DNA of 64,000 bases from an actinobacterium SCGC AAA044-N04. Lineage in GTDB: Bacteria; Actinomycetota; Actinomycetes; Nanopelagicales; Nanopelagicaceae. The stretch is taken from positions 62,001 through 126,000 of the forward strand of contig KB900461.1 of the NCBI GenBank assembly GCA_000378885.1, read 5' to 3'. The notes under the pieces are model-generated. The model did no database searches. It was not told the DNA's origin and saw only the letters and a list, made by a program, of their open reading frames with translations. Positions within the stretch are counted from its first letter, which is position 1, and each line of letters opens with the position of its first letter. Position numbers and translations under genes: made by a program. This document shows positions 26,855-35,958 of this stretch, piece by piece.

Positions 26855-29302
26855 GCCGTGTCAGTAGTCCCAACCAGAGCAAAAATCATCATTATCGGTG
26901 GTGGCGTGGGCGGAACTTCGGTTGCCTATCATTTAGCTGAACTTGGCGAAAAAGATGTCATTTTGCTGGATAGAAATGAACTCACCAGCGGCTCCACATT
27001 CCATAGCGCAGGCCTTGTAGGTCAACTGCGCGCAGATCCAACGCTGACGCTAATGAATATGCACTCCGTTGATCTCTATAGAAAACTTCAACAAACTGAC
27101 ACACCCCCAAGTTGGCGTGAGTGCGGCAGTATTAAGTTGGCTTCCACTCCCGAGCGCATGCAAGAGATCCGTAGACAAATTGGTTGGGCTAAAACATTTG
27201 GTTTAGATTTAAAAGAGATTTCTCCTAAAGAGGCTCAAGATCTCTTTCCTCTCATTGACCTAGAAGGTGTTGTTGGAGCCTGTTATATGGCCTCAGATGG
27301 CCAAGTAGATCCTTCACAGCTAGCAATGGCATTAGCAGCAGGTGCAAGACGACAAGGCGTGCAGATCTTTACACACACCAGAGTTCTTGAGATTAAAACA
27401 ACTAACGGGCGCGTGAGCAGTGTTGTCACCGATAAAGGTGAGATTGAATGCGAAATAGTTGTTAACTGCGGTGGAATGTATGCACCGCAAATAGCACGCA
27501 TGGTCAATGTGCGAGTACCAATTGTTCCTATGAGTCACCAATACTTAATTACAGAAAACTTTATGCCACAGGATGCGCCATTCTTGCCTTCCCTTCGCGA
27601 TCCAGACAATCTGATTTACTTTCGCCAAGAAGTTTCAGGCTTGCTCATGGGTGGGTATGAGCGCACATCTAAAGCGTGGTCTGCTGACTACAACACCATT
27701 GATGACATTCCAGCAAACTTTAATAACTCATTGTTGGCAGAAGATTGGGATCGCTTTGCAGATATCGCTGAAGCTTCACAAAAGCGTGTTCCTAAGATGG
27801 CAGAGGTTGGAATTAAAAGTTTTATTAACGGCCCCGAAGGCTTCACACCAGATAATGAATTCTGTTTAGGTGAAACATCTGTTGATGGTTTCTTTGTCGC
27901 TGCAGGATTTTGTGCCCACGGTATTGCAGGAGCTGGTGGCATTGGCAAAGTAGTTGCTGAATGGGTTGTTGCTGGTGAGCCAACAATGGATCTGTGGCAT
28001 ATGGACATCAAACGCTTTGGTGCATCTTATGAATCCCCTGACTTTACGTTAAAGCGCATTACAGAGAACTATGAGCAGTACTACGACATCCACTACCCAA
28101 GTGAAGAGCGCAAATCAGCCAGACCTAAATTTATGTCCCCTGTCTATGAGTGGCACAAAGTAAATGGCGCAGTCTTTGGTGAGAAATCTTCATGGGAGCG
28201 CGTTAACTTCTATGCAACCAATATTGGCGACGATGCACTACGTCCAAAGGATTGGCTAGGAAATCACTGGTCAAGTGCCGTTCAGGTAGAACACAATGCA
28301 ACACGTGAAACGGCCGGTTTATTTGATGAATCTAGCTTTGCTAAGGCCCGAATAAGCGGCGTGCGAGCAGGTGAATTCCTCAACTACGTTTGTGCAAATA
28401 ACGTGGTCAAGGGCGTTGGTAAGACAACCTACACACAGGCACTTAACTCAAAAGCTGGTATTGAATCTGACTACACCGTCACACAAACAGCTGAAAATGA
28501 ATTCTTTATTGTTACAGGAACCGCCTTTTCGGTCCATGATTTTGGTTGGTTAGAAAAGATGCGCCGAGAACACTCTTTTGATGGTGTTGAGATTACTAAC
28601 ATCACTAGAGATCTTGCCTGCTTTGCGCTGATGGGTCCAAAGTCCAGAACTATCTTGCAATCACTTACCGATGCCGATCTCTCACATGCAGCTTTTCCTT
28701 TTATGAGTTCACAGGAAATCACTGTGGGTGATATTAAAGTGCGCGCCACCAGACTTACATATGTTGGCGAACTTGGTTGGGAGCTCTATCTTCCAGTAGC
28801 AGATGGCTTAGCGCTCTGGGAAAAGATTATGGCTGCAGGTAAATCACAGGGAATCAAAGCCTGTGGTTATAGAGCAATTGAGTCATTAAGACTTGAAAAA
28901 GGTTACAGAGCGTGGGCTGGTGAGATAAACACTGAAACTAATCCTTATGAGGCAGGTCTTGGTTTTGCAGTCTCTCTTAAGAAAGACAATTTCCACGGTA
29001 AAGCAGCAGCAGTTGCTGCGCAAGCTAACCTGACTCGCAAATTAGTTGCCATTACCTTCGATGACATCACATGCGTTCCTTTTGGTTCTGAACCGATTCG
29101 TATTGGTGAAAAGATTGTTGGGCGCATTAAATCTGGCGGCCAGGGATACACAATCAAAAAGGCAATTGCTTATGCCTATCTGCCAATTGCCCAGACTGAA
29201 GTTGGAACTAAGGTCGACGTTGAGTTCTTTGGTACCTGGCGCAGCGGAGTAATTTGTGCCGAGCCTTTGTTTGATCCAAGCAATGAACGTATTCGTTTAT
29301 AA
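26852..29302 (+). CDS. FAD-dependent dimethylglycine/sarcosine dehydrogenase-like protein (DAO + GcvT)
   Basis: An 816-residue two-part enzyme. The N-terminal DAO domain (about 8-370) opens with the FAD motif IIIIGGGVGGTSVAYHLAELG and has GSTFHSAGLVGQLR, where flavin attachment occurs in relatives. The C-terminal half is a folate-binding GcvT/aminomethyltransferase domain (about 430-815), with FDESSFAKARISG and YVGELGWELYLP. Family members demethylate dimethylglycine, sarcosine or related methylamines and pass the one-carbon unit to tetrahydrofolate. The exact substrate is not deducible. Starts at 26852 or 26858 are both GTG; TACATT six bases before 26852 favours the first. Confidence 0.9.
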   Translation: MAVSVVPTRAKIIIIGGGVGGTSVAYHLAELGEKDVILLDRNELTSGSTFHSAGLVGQLRADPTLTLMNMHSVDLYRKLQQTDTPPSWRECGSIKLASTPERMQEIRRQIGWAKTFGLDLKEISPKEAQDLFPLIDLEGVVGACYMASDGQVDPSQLAMALAAGARRQGVQIFTHTRVLEIKTTNGRVSSVVTDKGEIECEIVVNCGGMYAPQIARMVNVRVPIVPMSHQYLITENFMPQDAPFLPSLRDPDNLIYFRQEVSGLLMGGYERTSKAWSADYNTIDDIPANFNNSLLAEDWDRFADIAEASQKRVPKMAEVGIKSFINGPEGFTPDNEFCLGETSVDGFFVAAGFCAHGIAGAGGIGKVVAEWVVAGEPTMDLWHMDIKRFGASYESPDFTLKRITENYEQYYDIHYPSEERKSARPKFMSPVYEWHKVNGAVFGEKSSWERVNFYATNIGDDALRPKDWLGNHWSSAVQVEHNATRETAGLFDESSFAKARISGVRAGEFLNYVCANNVVKGVGKTTYTQALNSKAGIESDYTVTQTAENEFFIVTGTAFSVHDFGWLEKMRREHSFDGVEITNITRDLACFALMGPKSRTILQSLTDADLSHAAFPFMSSQEITVGDIKVRATRLTYVGELGWELYLPVADGLALWEKIMAAGKSQGIKACGYRAIESLRLEKGYRAWAGEINTETNPYEAGLGFAVSLKKDNFHGKAAAVAAQANLTRKLVAITFDDITCVPFGSEPIRIGEKIVGRIKSGGQGYTIKKAIAYAYLPIAQTEVGTKVDVEFFGTWRSGVICAEPLFDPSNERIRL

Positions 29303-29406
29303 ATCTCACGATTTAAGATTGTCGAAAATACTTTTGTGCACAGCCCACTGTAAAAAGATGCGCCTCTGACCTGCGCTTTTTCAGATTAGGGGTTACCTCT
29401 CACGAG

Positions 29407-29482
29407 TTACCCACATTTAATCCACCGCTTTGTGCACAGGAAAACACGCTTATCCACCCACTTACCCACAGCTTTATCCCCA
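29407..29482. promoter_or_regulatory. Cluster of DnaA-box-like sequences upstream of dnaB
   Basis: Within 76 bp of the 275-bp gap before dnaB there are five plus-strand 9-mers within one or two bases of TTATCCACA: TTACCCACA (29407-29415), TTGTGCACA (29430-29438), TTATCCACC (29450-29458), TTACCCACA (29462-29470) and TTATCCCCA (29474-29482). None is a perfect box, but the density equals that of the origin itself. The rest of the gap (29303-29406, 29483-29577) shows no gene. Confidence 0.6.
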
Positions 29483-29577
29483 TCACCCCGCATGATTTCT
29501 CGCTCAAAAGAGGGGGTGGCACCTAAGTTACGCCTACAAGGAATTCACTTGTCAGTGGCTAATGGGAGGTTATAGGC

Positions 29578-31026
29578 GTGAGCATCGCAGAACTTCCTAA
29601 TAATCGCGCACCGCGCGATAACAACATTTCATCAATTGGTGCAGATTTTGAGCGCACACCACCACAAGATCTCATTGCAGAACAATCTGTTTTAGGTGGA
29701 ATGCTCTTATCTAAAGATGCAATTGCAGATGTTATTGAAATTATTCGTGATCGAGATTTCTATCGTCCAGCACATGAATTAATTTACGACGCAATTATTG
29801 ATTTGTATGGCCGCGGTGAACCAGTAGATGCTGTAACAGTTTCATCTGAGTTAACTAAGCGCGGTGACATTGCACGCGCTGGTGGTGCTCCTTACCTTCA
29901 CACTCTTATCTCATCTGTTCCAACGGCCGCGAACGCTGGTTACTATGCCAAGATTGTTCGCGAACATGCAATCATGCGCCGCTTGGTTGAAGCTGGAACA
30001 AAGATTGTTCAACTCGGTTACACCTCAGAAGGTGAAGTCGATGACATGGTTGATCAAGCACAGGCTGAGGTCTATGCAGTAACAGAGCGCCGTGCATCAG
30101 AGGATTACGTACAACTCTCTACGCTACTTCCACAAGCACTTGATGAGATTGAAGCTATCTCTAAAGGTATTGGTATTGAAGGTGTGAAGAGTGGATTCAA
30201 AGATCTTGATGCACTCACTCATGGATTCCATCCAGGTAACATGATTATCTTGGCTGCCCGTCCTGCGATGGGTAAGTCAACGCTGGGACTTGATATTGCT
30301 CGACACGCGTCTATTCATGAAGGACAAACCTCTGTCATCTTCTCTCTTGAAATGTCTAAATCTGAAATCACCATGCGTATGCTCTCTGCTGAAGCGCGCG
30401 TTGGTTTAAATAACATTCGTGCAGGAACACTCTCAGATGATGAGTGGTCACGTCTTGCCCGCCGTATGGGTGAAATCTCTGAAGCACCTTTGTTTATCGA
30501 TGATTCACCGAACCTTTCAATGATGGAGATTCGTGCTAAAGCACGTCGCCTGAAGCAGCGCCATAACTTAAAGCTCATTGTTATCGACTACTTACAGTTG
30601 ATGTCATCAGGTAAAAAGGTTGAAAACCGCCAGCAAGAAGTATCTGAGTTCTCTCGTCACTTGAAGTTAATGGCTAAAGAGCTCAATATCCCTGTTATTG
30701 CCATCTCACAGCTCAACCGTTCCCCTGAACAGCGCTCAGATAAGAAGCCAATGCTCTCTGACCTTCGTGAATCAGGTTCTATCGAACAAGATGCTGACGT
30801 AGTTATCTTGCTTCACCGCGATGATATGTATGACCAGCAAAACCGCACAGGTGAAGCAGATTTAATTGTTGCTAAGCACCGTAACGGACCAACAAGAACT
30901 ATTACTGTCTCTGCCCAGCTTCACTATGCACGCTTCTATGACATGCCACAAAACCCTGGTGGTGGACAAGACTGGACACAACAACGTGAAGCTGGAAATA
31001 CTGAAGATACTTCCTTCGGCGCTTAA
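29578..31026 (+). CDS. dnaB: Replicative DNA helicase DnaB
   Basis: Hexameric 5'-3' helicase of the replication fork. It is 482 residues: N-terminal primase-interacting domain (PQDLIAEQSVLGGMLLSKDAIADV) and C-terminal RecA-like domain with Walker A ARPAMGKST (about 226-234), Walker B LIVIDYLQLM and the DLRESGSIEQDADVV/LLHRDD motifs. No intein interrupts the Walker region. The start is GTG, preceded by GGGAGG. Its stop is directly adjacent to the end of the convergent DMT gene. Confidence 0.97.
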   Translation: MSIAELPNNRAPRDNNISSIGADFERTPPQDLIAEQSVLGGMLLSKDAIADVIEIIRDRDFYRPAHELIYDAIIDLYGRGEPVDAVTVSSELTKRGDIARAGGAPYLHTLISSVPTAANAGYYAKIVREHAIMRRLVEAGTKIVQLGYTSEGEVDDMVDQAQAEVYAVTERRASEDYVQLSTLLPQALDEIEAISKGIGIEGVKSGFKDLDALTHGFHPGNMIILAARPAMGKSTLGLDIARHASIHEGQTSVIFSLEMSKSEITMRMLSAEARVGLNNIRAGTLSDDEWSRLARRMGEISEAPLFIDDSPNLSMMEIRAKARRLKQRHNLKLIVIDYLQLMSSGKKVENRQQEVSEFSRHLKLMAKELNIPVIAISQLNRSPEQRSDKKPMLSDLRESGSIEQDADVVILLHRDDMYDQQNRTGEADLIVAKHRNGPTRTITVSAQLHYARFYDMPQNPGGGQDWTQQREAGNTEDTSFGA

Positions 31027-31947
31027 TTAATGCGCAGCTGAACGGGCCTTATCGGCCAAGATAATTCCAATTATCACTGTTACTCCACCAACTAATTGAA
31101 TGAAGTTCCATGTTTCAGATAACCAAATCCATGCAAACACACCAGCTAATACTGGCTCTGCCATTCCCATCACACTACTAGTGGAAGCAGAAAGTAATTT
31201 CAAACCTTTAAGAACCAACAAATAAGGAACAACTGTTCCCATGATTATTACCCAGGCAATTAAAACCCAGCCCGGTAAATCGTAGGCAGCAAAGCGACCT
31301 TGTAAGTTCATTGATTGAGAAAAGATCTCTGTCGGATATGACCAGAGTGGCATTGCAATTGCTAAGCCAAGGGATGCAAAACCAAAACCGTAGACCATGA
31401 GTGATTCAACATCGCGCTTAGCGGTCAGTTTTTCACCGAGTAAGAAAAAGGAAGCCAAAACAATTCCATCAAGTAGGGCTGCAGCAACGCCAATGGGATC
31501 TAACGTTTGGCCTTTCCAGACCTGGGCGATGAGAACCAAACCGCTAAATGCTAAAAAGATTGCTACCCACATCAACTGCGGCACAACTTTGTGCTTCACA
31601 AAACGCAGCCACAACACAATCCAAATAGGGGCTGTGAACTCAAGGATTAAGGCCACAGAGACGTTCAGACGCGTAATAGCCACGAAATACAGGGCCTGGA
31701 CTAGTAGAAAACCAATGATTCCGTAAGCAAAAAGGATTAGCATATCTTGCCTTTTAGCATTTAACTTTTCGCGATGGCGCAAAAAGATATAAAAACCTAA
31801 GAAAATAAAAGCTCCGCCGCAGCGCACCTGCGTTAAACGCATGGATGAAAGGCCAGAAGTTAAAACTAACTTGGCAACAACGCCATTAAATGAGAAAAAG
31901 ATAGCGCCGAGTAAGGTGAGGATCTCTCCTTTATAGCGCGTGAACAT
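31027..31947 (-). CDS. EamA/DMT-family transporter
   Basis: A 306-residue membrane protein with ten hydrophobic segments arranged as two EamA repeats (about 5-140 and 150-300). The second repeat ends in the typical EPVLAGVFAWIWLSETWNFIQLVGGVTVIIGIIL. Such proteins usually export metabolites or amino acids; the substrate is unknown. TATCCT (31954-31959, minus) is six bases from the ATG and there is no Shine-Dalgarno, suggesting a leaderless transcript. Confidence 0.88.
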   Translation of the reverse strand: MFTRYKGEILTLLGAIFFSFNGVVAKLVLTSGLSSMRLTQVRCGGAFIFLGFYIFLRHREKLNAKRQDMLILFAYGIIGFLLVQALYFVAITRLNVSVALILEFTAPIWIVLWLRFVKHKVVPQLMWVAIFLAFSGLVLIAQVWKGQTLDPIGVAAALLDGIVLASFFLLGEKLTAKRDVESLMVYGFGFASLGLAIAMPLWSYPTEIFSQSMNLQGRFAAYDLPGWVLIAWVIIMGTVVPYLLVLKGLKLLSASTSSVMGMAEPVLAGVFAWIWLSETWNFIQLVGGVTVIIGIILADKARSAAH

Positions 31948-31964
31948 CCGGTAAGGATAGCGGT

Positions 31965-33791
31965 TTAAAAGGCGCTTTCAGGTAGTTCCATGATGGAGCC
32001 ATCAGTTGCTTCCACAATCTTGCGATCTGCGGTGATATGAGGCAAGTAGTTCTTAACAAAGAACTGCGCTGCAGCGATTTTGCCGGTATAGAAATCTTTA
32101 TCTTTGCCTGTTGCAGTTGGTAGTTTTTCAACTGCAATATCTGCTTGGCGCAGAAGTAGCCATGAAGTGATGATGTCTCCCACTGCCATCAGGCAGCGTG
32201 AAGTGTTTAAACCAACTTGATAGATCTTTGCGGCATCAGTTTGTGATTCCATTGCATGACCAACGAGAACTCCAACAATGCCGTTTAAGTCATCGAGGGC
32301 TTTGAGGAGCGCAGTTTTTTCTGCCGCATTAGAACCACCAGCATCAGCAAAAGCTTTAATCTCTTTGCCAAGCAAACCAAGTGCCCTTCCACCATCTTTA
32401 ACAATTTTGCGGAAGAAGAAATCAAGACCTTGAATTGCTGTTGTGCCTTCATACAAGGTGTCGATCTTTGCATCACGAACATATTGTTCAAGTGGCCAGT
32501 CACGAGTAAAGCCAGCACCGCCAAATGTTTGTAGTGATTCAGTACCAAGAAGTGTCCAAGACTTCTCTGATCCATAACCCTTGACTACTGGCAGTAATAA
32601 ATCATTGAGTGCAATCATGTCTGTAGAGCGTTCTTTATCGCCAGCCTTTGCAGCTAACTCAATCTCATCTTGGATCGATGCTGTGTAGAGAACAAGAGCT
32701 CTCATGCCTTCTGAATAGGACTTTTGGACCATGAGTGAACGGCGCACATCAGGGTGCTTAATGATGGTCACACGAGGTGAAGCTTTGTCATTCATTACCT
32801 TCATATCACCGCCCTGCACGCGCTCTTTGGCATATGCCAGAGCTTGTTGGTAGCCAGCAGAAAGTGTTGCAATAGCTTTAGTTCCAACCATCATGCGGGC
32901 AAACTCAATAACTTTAAACATCTGGGCAATACCTTCATGCACTTCACCTAAGAGATAGCCAACTGCAGGCTCGTGCTCACCTAATTGAACTTCACAGGTG
33001 GCAGAGATGTTCAAGCCCATTTTATCTTCTAGGGATGTAACAAAGACTCCGTTGCGCTTTCCAAGCTCTCCTGTTTCAAAATCAAACATAAACTTAGGAA
33101 TTAAAAATAGTGAAAGACCTTTAGTTCCAGGTCCGCCACCTTCACGACGTGCTAGAACAAAGTGCACAACGTTGTCATAGAAGTCGGCGTCACCTGAAGT
33201 GATGTAGCGCTTTGTTCCAGTGATGTGCCATGTTCCATCTGGCTGTTGCACAGCCTTTGTGCGACCTGCACCAACATCTGAACCAGCATCTGGTTCAGTC
33301 AGCTGCATCGTTGCACCCCAGTGCTTTTCAACCATGTGCTTTGCAATCTTCTTTTGTTCTGGTGTTCCAAGAACGTAGGCAACTTGAGCAAATGAATAAC
33401 CTGAGGCATAGAGGTGCACGCCAGGATTTGAACCTAAAACCATTTCAGCGATTGCCCAGCGCACTGAAGGAGGAATCTTCATTCCGCCCAGCTCAACAGG
33501 TGCATCTAAGCGCCACCACTCACCATCTACATATGCTTTGTAGGATTTAATAAAAGATGCAGGCAGATTTACATTTCCAGTTTCTTTATTAAGTACTGCG
33601 CCAATTCGATCTCCTTCAACAAAAGATGCTGCAAGATCGTTCTCACACAAGCGCTTCATCTCTTCTAACATCCCCATTGCGGTGTCACGATCAAGATCTG
33701 CGTACAGTGATGTACCCATAACTTTCTCGCGCCCCAGAAGGTCAAAGAGGCAGAATTCAATATCTCGCAGGTTGGCGCTGTAATGGCTCAT
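31965..33791 (-). CDS. Acyl-CoA dehydrogenase
   Basis: A flavoenzyme of about 608 residues that introduces the alpha-beta double bond in acyl-CoA. The substrate/FAD segment is MQLTEPDAGSDVGAG. The catalytic Glu is in DTLYEGTTAIQGLDFF, the YEGT motif of medium-chain-type dehydrogenases. It has the N-terminal and C-terminal extensions of the large FadE5-like class, beyond the 380-residue core. The ATG at 33791 (MSHYSANLRD) is preferred to a TTG two codons earlier. The acyl chain length preferred is not deducible. Confidence 0.92.
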   Translation of the reverse strand: MSHYSANLRDIEFCLFDLLGREKVMGTSLYADLDRDTAMGMLEEMKRLCENDLAASFVEGDRIGAVLNKETGNVNLPASFIKSYKAYVDGEWWRLDAPVELGGMKIPPSVRWAIAEMVLGSNPGVHLYASGYSFAQVAYVLGTPEQKKIAKHMVEKHWGATMQLTEPDAGSDVGAGRTKAVQQPDGTWHITGTKRYITSGDADFYDNVVHFVLARREGGGPGTKGLSLFLIPKFMFDFETGELGKRNGVFVTSLEDKMGLNISATCEVQLGEHEPAVGYLLGEVHEGIAQMFKVIEFARMMVGTKAIATLSAGYQQALAYAKERVQGGDMKVMNDKASPRVTIIKHPDVRRSLMVQKSYSEGMRALVLYTASIQDEIELAAKAGDKERSTDMIALNDLLLPVVKGYGSEKSWTLLGTESLQTFGGAGFTRDWPLEQYVRDAKIDTLYEGTTAIQGLDFFFRKIVKDGGRALGLLGKEIKAFADAGGSNAAEKTALLKALDDLNGIVGVLVGHAMESQTDAAKIYQVGLNTSRCLMAVGDIITSWLLLRQADIAVEKLPTATGKDKDFYTGKIAAAQFFVKNYLPHITADRKIVEATDGSIMELPESAF

Positions 33792-33884
33792 GGGCAAATA
33801 ATGCTACCCACCAGTAACTTATGCAACCCTATTGAGCGTATTTCGATGCCGGGCAGCGCCCATAAACCAAGATAGGGTCAGCGC

Positions 33885-34463
33885 GTGCTACTAAGTGATC
33901 GCGACATCCTCGCCGAAATCAAATCAGGCCGGGTCGCCTGCGAACCATTCCATGAGGCCATGATTCAGCCGTCATCGGTGGATGTTCGCTTGGATAAATA
34001 CTTCCGCGTCTTTGAAAACCATAAATACAGCGTTATTGATCCCTCAATAGAACAGCCAGAGCTGACCCGTGAAGTTATCGCCGAAGGCGATGAGGCTTTC
34101 ATCCTGCACCCCGGTGAGTTTGTTTTAGCGAGCACCTATGAAGTTATTACTTTGCCAGATGACATCGCAGGACGGTTGGAAGGTAAATCTTCACTGGGCC
34201 GCCTAGGACTTCTAACTCACTCAACTGCAGGCTTTATTGATCCAGGCTTTAGCGGTCACATCACTCTAGAGCTTTCCAATGTTGCAAACCTGCCAGTCAA
34301 ACTCTTTCCAGGAATGAAGATTGGGCAGCTTTGCTTAATCAAACTCTCATCGCCTGCAGAGCACCCATATGGCAGTGAGAAGTATGGCTCTCGCTATCAA
34401 GGCCAGCGCGGCCCAACGGCTTCACGCTCGTTTTTGAACTTTCATAAATCAAAGATTGACTAA
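33885..34463 (+). CDS. dcd: dCTP deaminase (likely dUMP-forming)
   Basis: A 192-residue trimeric dUTPase-fold enzyme that deaminates dCTP. Motifs: [16 protein letters not shown] near the N-terminus and the active-site block [35 protein letters not shown]. Mycobacterial Dcd also cleaves dUTP to dUMP; the same is likely here but not proven. The start is GTG with no Shine-Dalgarno. TAGGGT (33873-33878) is exactly six bases upstream, so the mRNA is probably leaderless. Confidence 0.94.
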   Translation: MLLSDRDILAEIKSGRVACEPFHEAMIQPSSVDVRLDKYFRVFENHKYSVIDPSIEQPELTREVIAEGDEAFILHPGEFVLASTYEVITLPDDIAGRLEGKSSLGRLGLLTHSTAGFIDPGFSGHITLELSNVANLPVKLFPGMKIGQLCLIKLSSPAEHPYGSEKYGSRYQGQRGPTASRSFLNFHKSKID

Positions 34464-34507
34464 AAACTTAAAGGAATGAATCCGCCTAAAAGGGGGTTTA
34501 ATTAGGT

Positions 34508-35059
34508 ATGGAAATAATCATTGTTCTCGGTGTCATCGCTCTCGCCGTCCTTTTCTTTGTTGCGCAATACAACCGCCTCATTCGCCTCAACATCTCAGTT
34601 GATGAAGCATGGGCTCAGATTGAAGTTCAACTCAAGCGCCGTGCTGATCTGATTCCTAACCTTGTTGAAACTGTCAAAGGTTATGCAAAGCATGAACAAT
34701 CAACCTTTGATGCTGTAGTAACAGCACGTGCTAAAGCAACAACTGCAAGCACAGTTGCAGACACTGCTGCTGCAGATGGAATGCTCACACAAGCCCTTCG
34801 TGGATTACTTGCTGTTGCTGAGGCATATCCAGATTTGAAAGCATCATCTAACTTCATCTCACTTCAAGAAGAGTTAGCAACAACAGAGAACAAAGTTGCA
34901 TTCTCCCGTCAGTTCTATAACGACAATGTTCGAGAGCTCAACACTGCAGTTAAAACTGTGCCAACTAACTTCTTTGCAGGTTTTGCAAAGGTAACTGAGC
35001 GTGAGTTCTACGAAGTTGAAGACCCACAAGATCGTAATGCTCCAAGCGTTAAGTTTTAA
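34508..35059 (+). CDS. lemA: LemA family protein
   Basis: A 183-residue protein with one N-terminal membrane span (residues 2-20) and a helical bundle carrying the LemA signature: YNRLIRLNISVDEAWAQIEVQLKRRADLIPNLVETVKGYAKHE. Function is poorly known; it is often next to htpX, as here. Its stop overlaps the htpX start (TAATG), implying a joint envelope-protease role. Confidence 0.93.
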   Translation: MEIIIVLGVIALAVLFFVAQYNRLIRLNISVDEAWAQIEVQLKRRADLIPNLVETVKGYAKHEQSTFDAVVTARAKATTASTVADTAAADGMLTQALRGLLAVAEAYPDLKASSNFISLQEELATTENKVAFSRQFYNDNVRELNTAVKTVPTNFFAGFAKVTEREFYEVEDPQDRNAPSVKF

Positions 35060-35958
35060 TGAACTTTAGAACCCAACAAGCGGCTAATCGCCGCAAGACA
35101 ATCGGGCTGCTCGTAGGTATGGGTGTGCTGGTGTGGCTTGTGGCATTTGCTGCTCTTACCTACTTTGGCCAATCAACCACAGCAATTGTCCCAATTGCAG
35201 TTGGTATTGCCTTAGTTTCAGTGTGGGGCTCTTATTACGGCTCAGACAAATTAGTTTTAACCATGACTGGTGCAAAGTTAATTCAAGAATCAGATAACCC
35301 AAAGTTATTTGGATTAATTCAAGAAATCACTATTGCTAGTGGCCTACCAATGCCAAAGGTTGCAATTGTTATTGATAGTGCGCCTAACGCTTTTGCTACA
35401 GGTCGTAATCAAGACCATGCACTCATTGCTTTCACAACAGGGATTTTAGATGTCATGGATCGCGATCAACTTCAAGGTGTTATTGCACATGAATTAGCCC
35501 ACGTGGCCAACCGTGACACATTAGTTTCAGCAGTTGCAGCAACCACCGCAGGTGCCATTGCAATCCTGAGTGACATGTTGATGCGCATGATGTGGTTTGG
35601 TGGCGGCAGAGATCGTGACCGCAATAGCAACGGCAATCCATTACTTTTAGTCTTTTCACTTCTTATTCTTATCTTGGCACCAATAGCCGCCGTGCTCTTA
35701 AAATCTGCCATCTCACGCAAGCGTGAATCACTTGCTGATGCAACTGCGGTTGCCTTCACAAGAAACCCTGCGGGCTTGCGCAGCGCGTTGGAAGTATTAG
35801 AGCGCGATTCAACAGTTGTGCATCAGAAATCAAACTCGATTGCACATATTTGGATTGAATCACCATTAGATGGAAAAGCAGTTTCTAAGATGTTTTCAAC
35901 GCATCCACCAATTGCAGAGCGCATTGCAGTACTAAAGGCTATGGAGTCTTTGAACTAA
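35059..35958 (+). CDS. htpX: Membrane zinc metalloprotease HtpX (M48)
   Basis: A 299-residue membrane protease for quality control of membrane proteins. Two N-terminal membrane spans (about 14-36 and 41-60) precede the HEXXH zinc motif H144-E-L-A-H148. A second hydrophobic pair lies around 150-220, with the SRKRESLADATAVAF segment supplying the third zinc ligand Glu. It is coupled to lemA. The end overlaps the convergent histidine kinase gene by four bases. Confidence 0.94.
   Translation: MNFRTQQAANRRKTIGLLVGMGVLVWLVAFAALTYFGQSTTAIVPIAVGIALVSVWGSYYGSDKLVLTMTGAKLIQESDNPKLFGLIQEITIASGLPMPKVAIVIDSAPNAFATGRNQDHALIAFTTGILDVMDRDQLQGVIAHELAHVANRDTLVSAVAATTAGAIAILSDMLMRMMWFGGGRDRDRNSNGNPLLLVFSLLILILAPIAAVLLKSAISRKRESLADATAVAFTRNPAGLRSALEVLERDSTVVHQKSNSIAHIWIESPLDGKAVSKMFSTHPPIAERIAVLKAMESLN

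Noticed and set aside
28300..28315. Possible third parS around a CACGTG
   Set aside because: The left arm does not match; only about 12 of 16 bases fit and the palindrome is lost.
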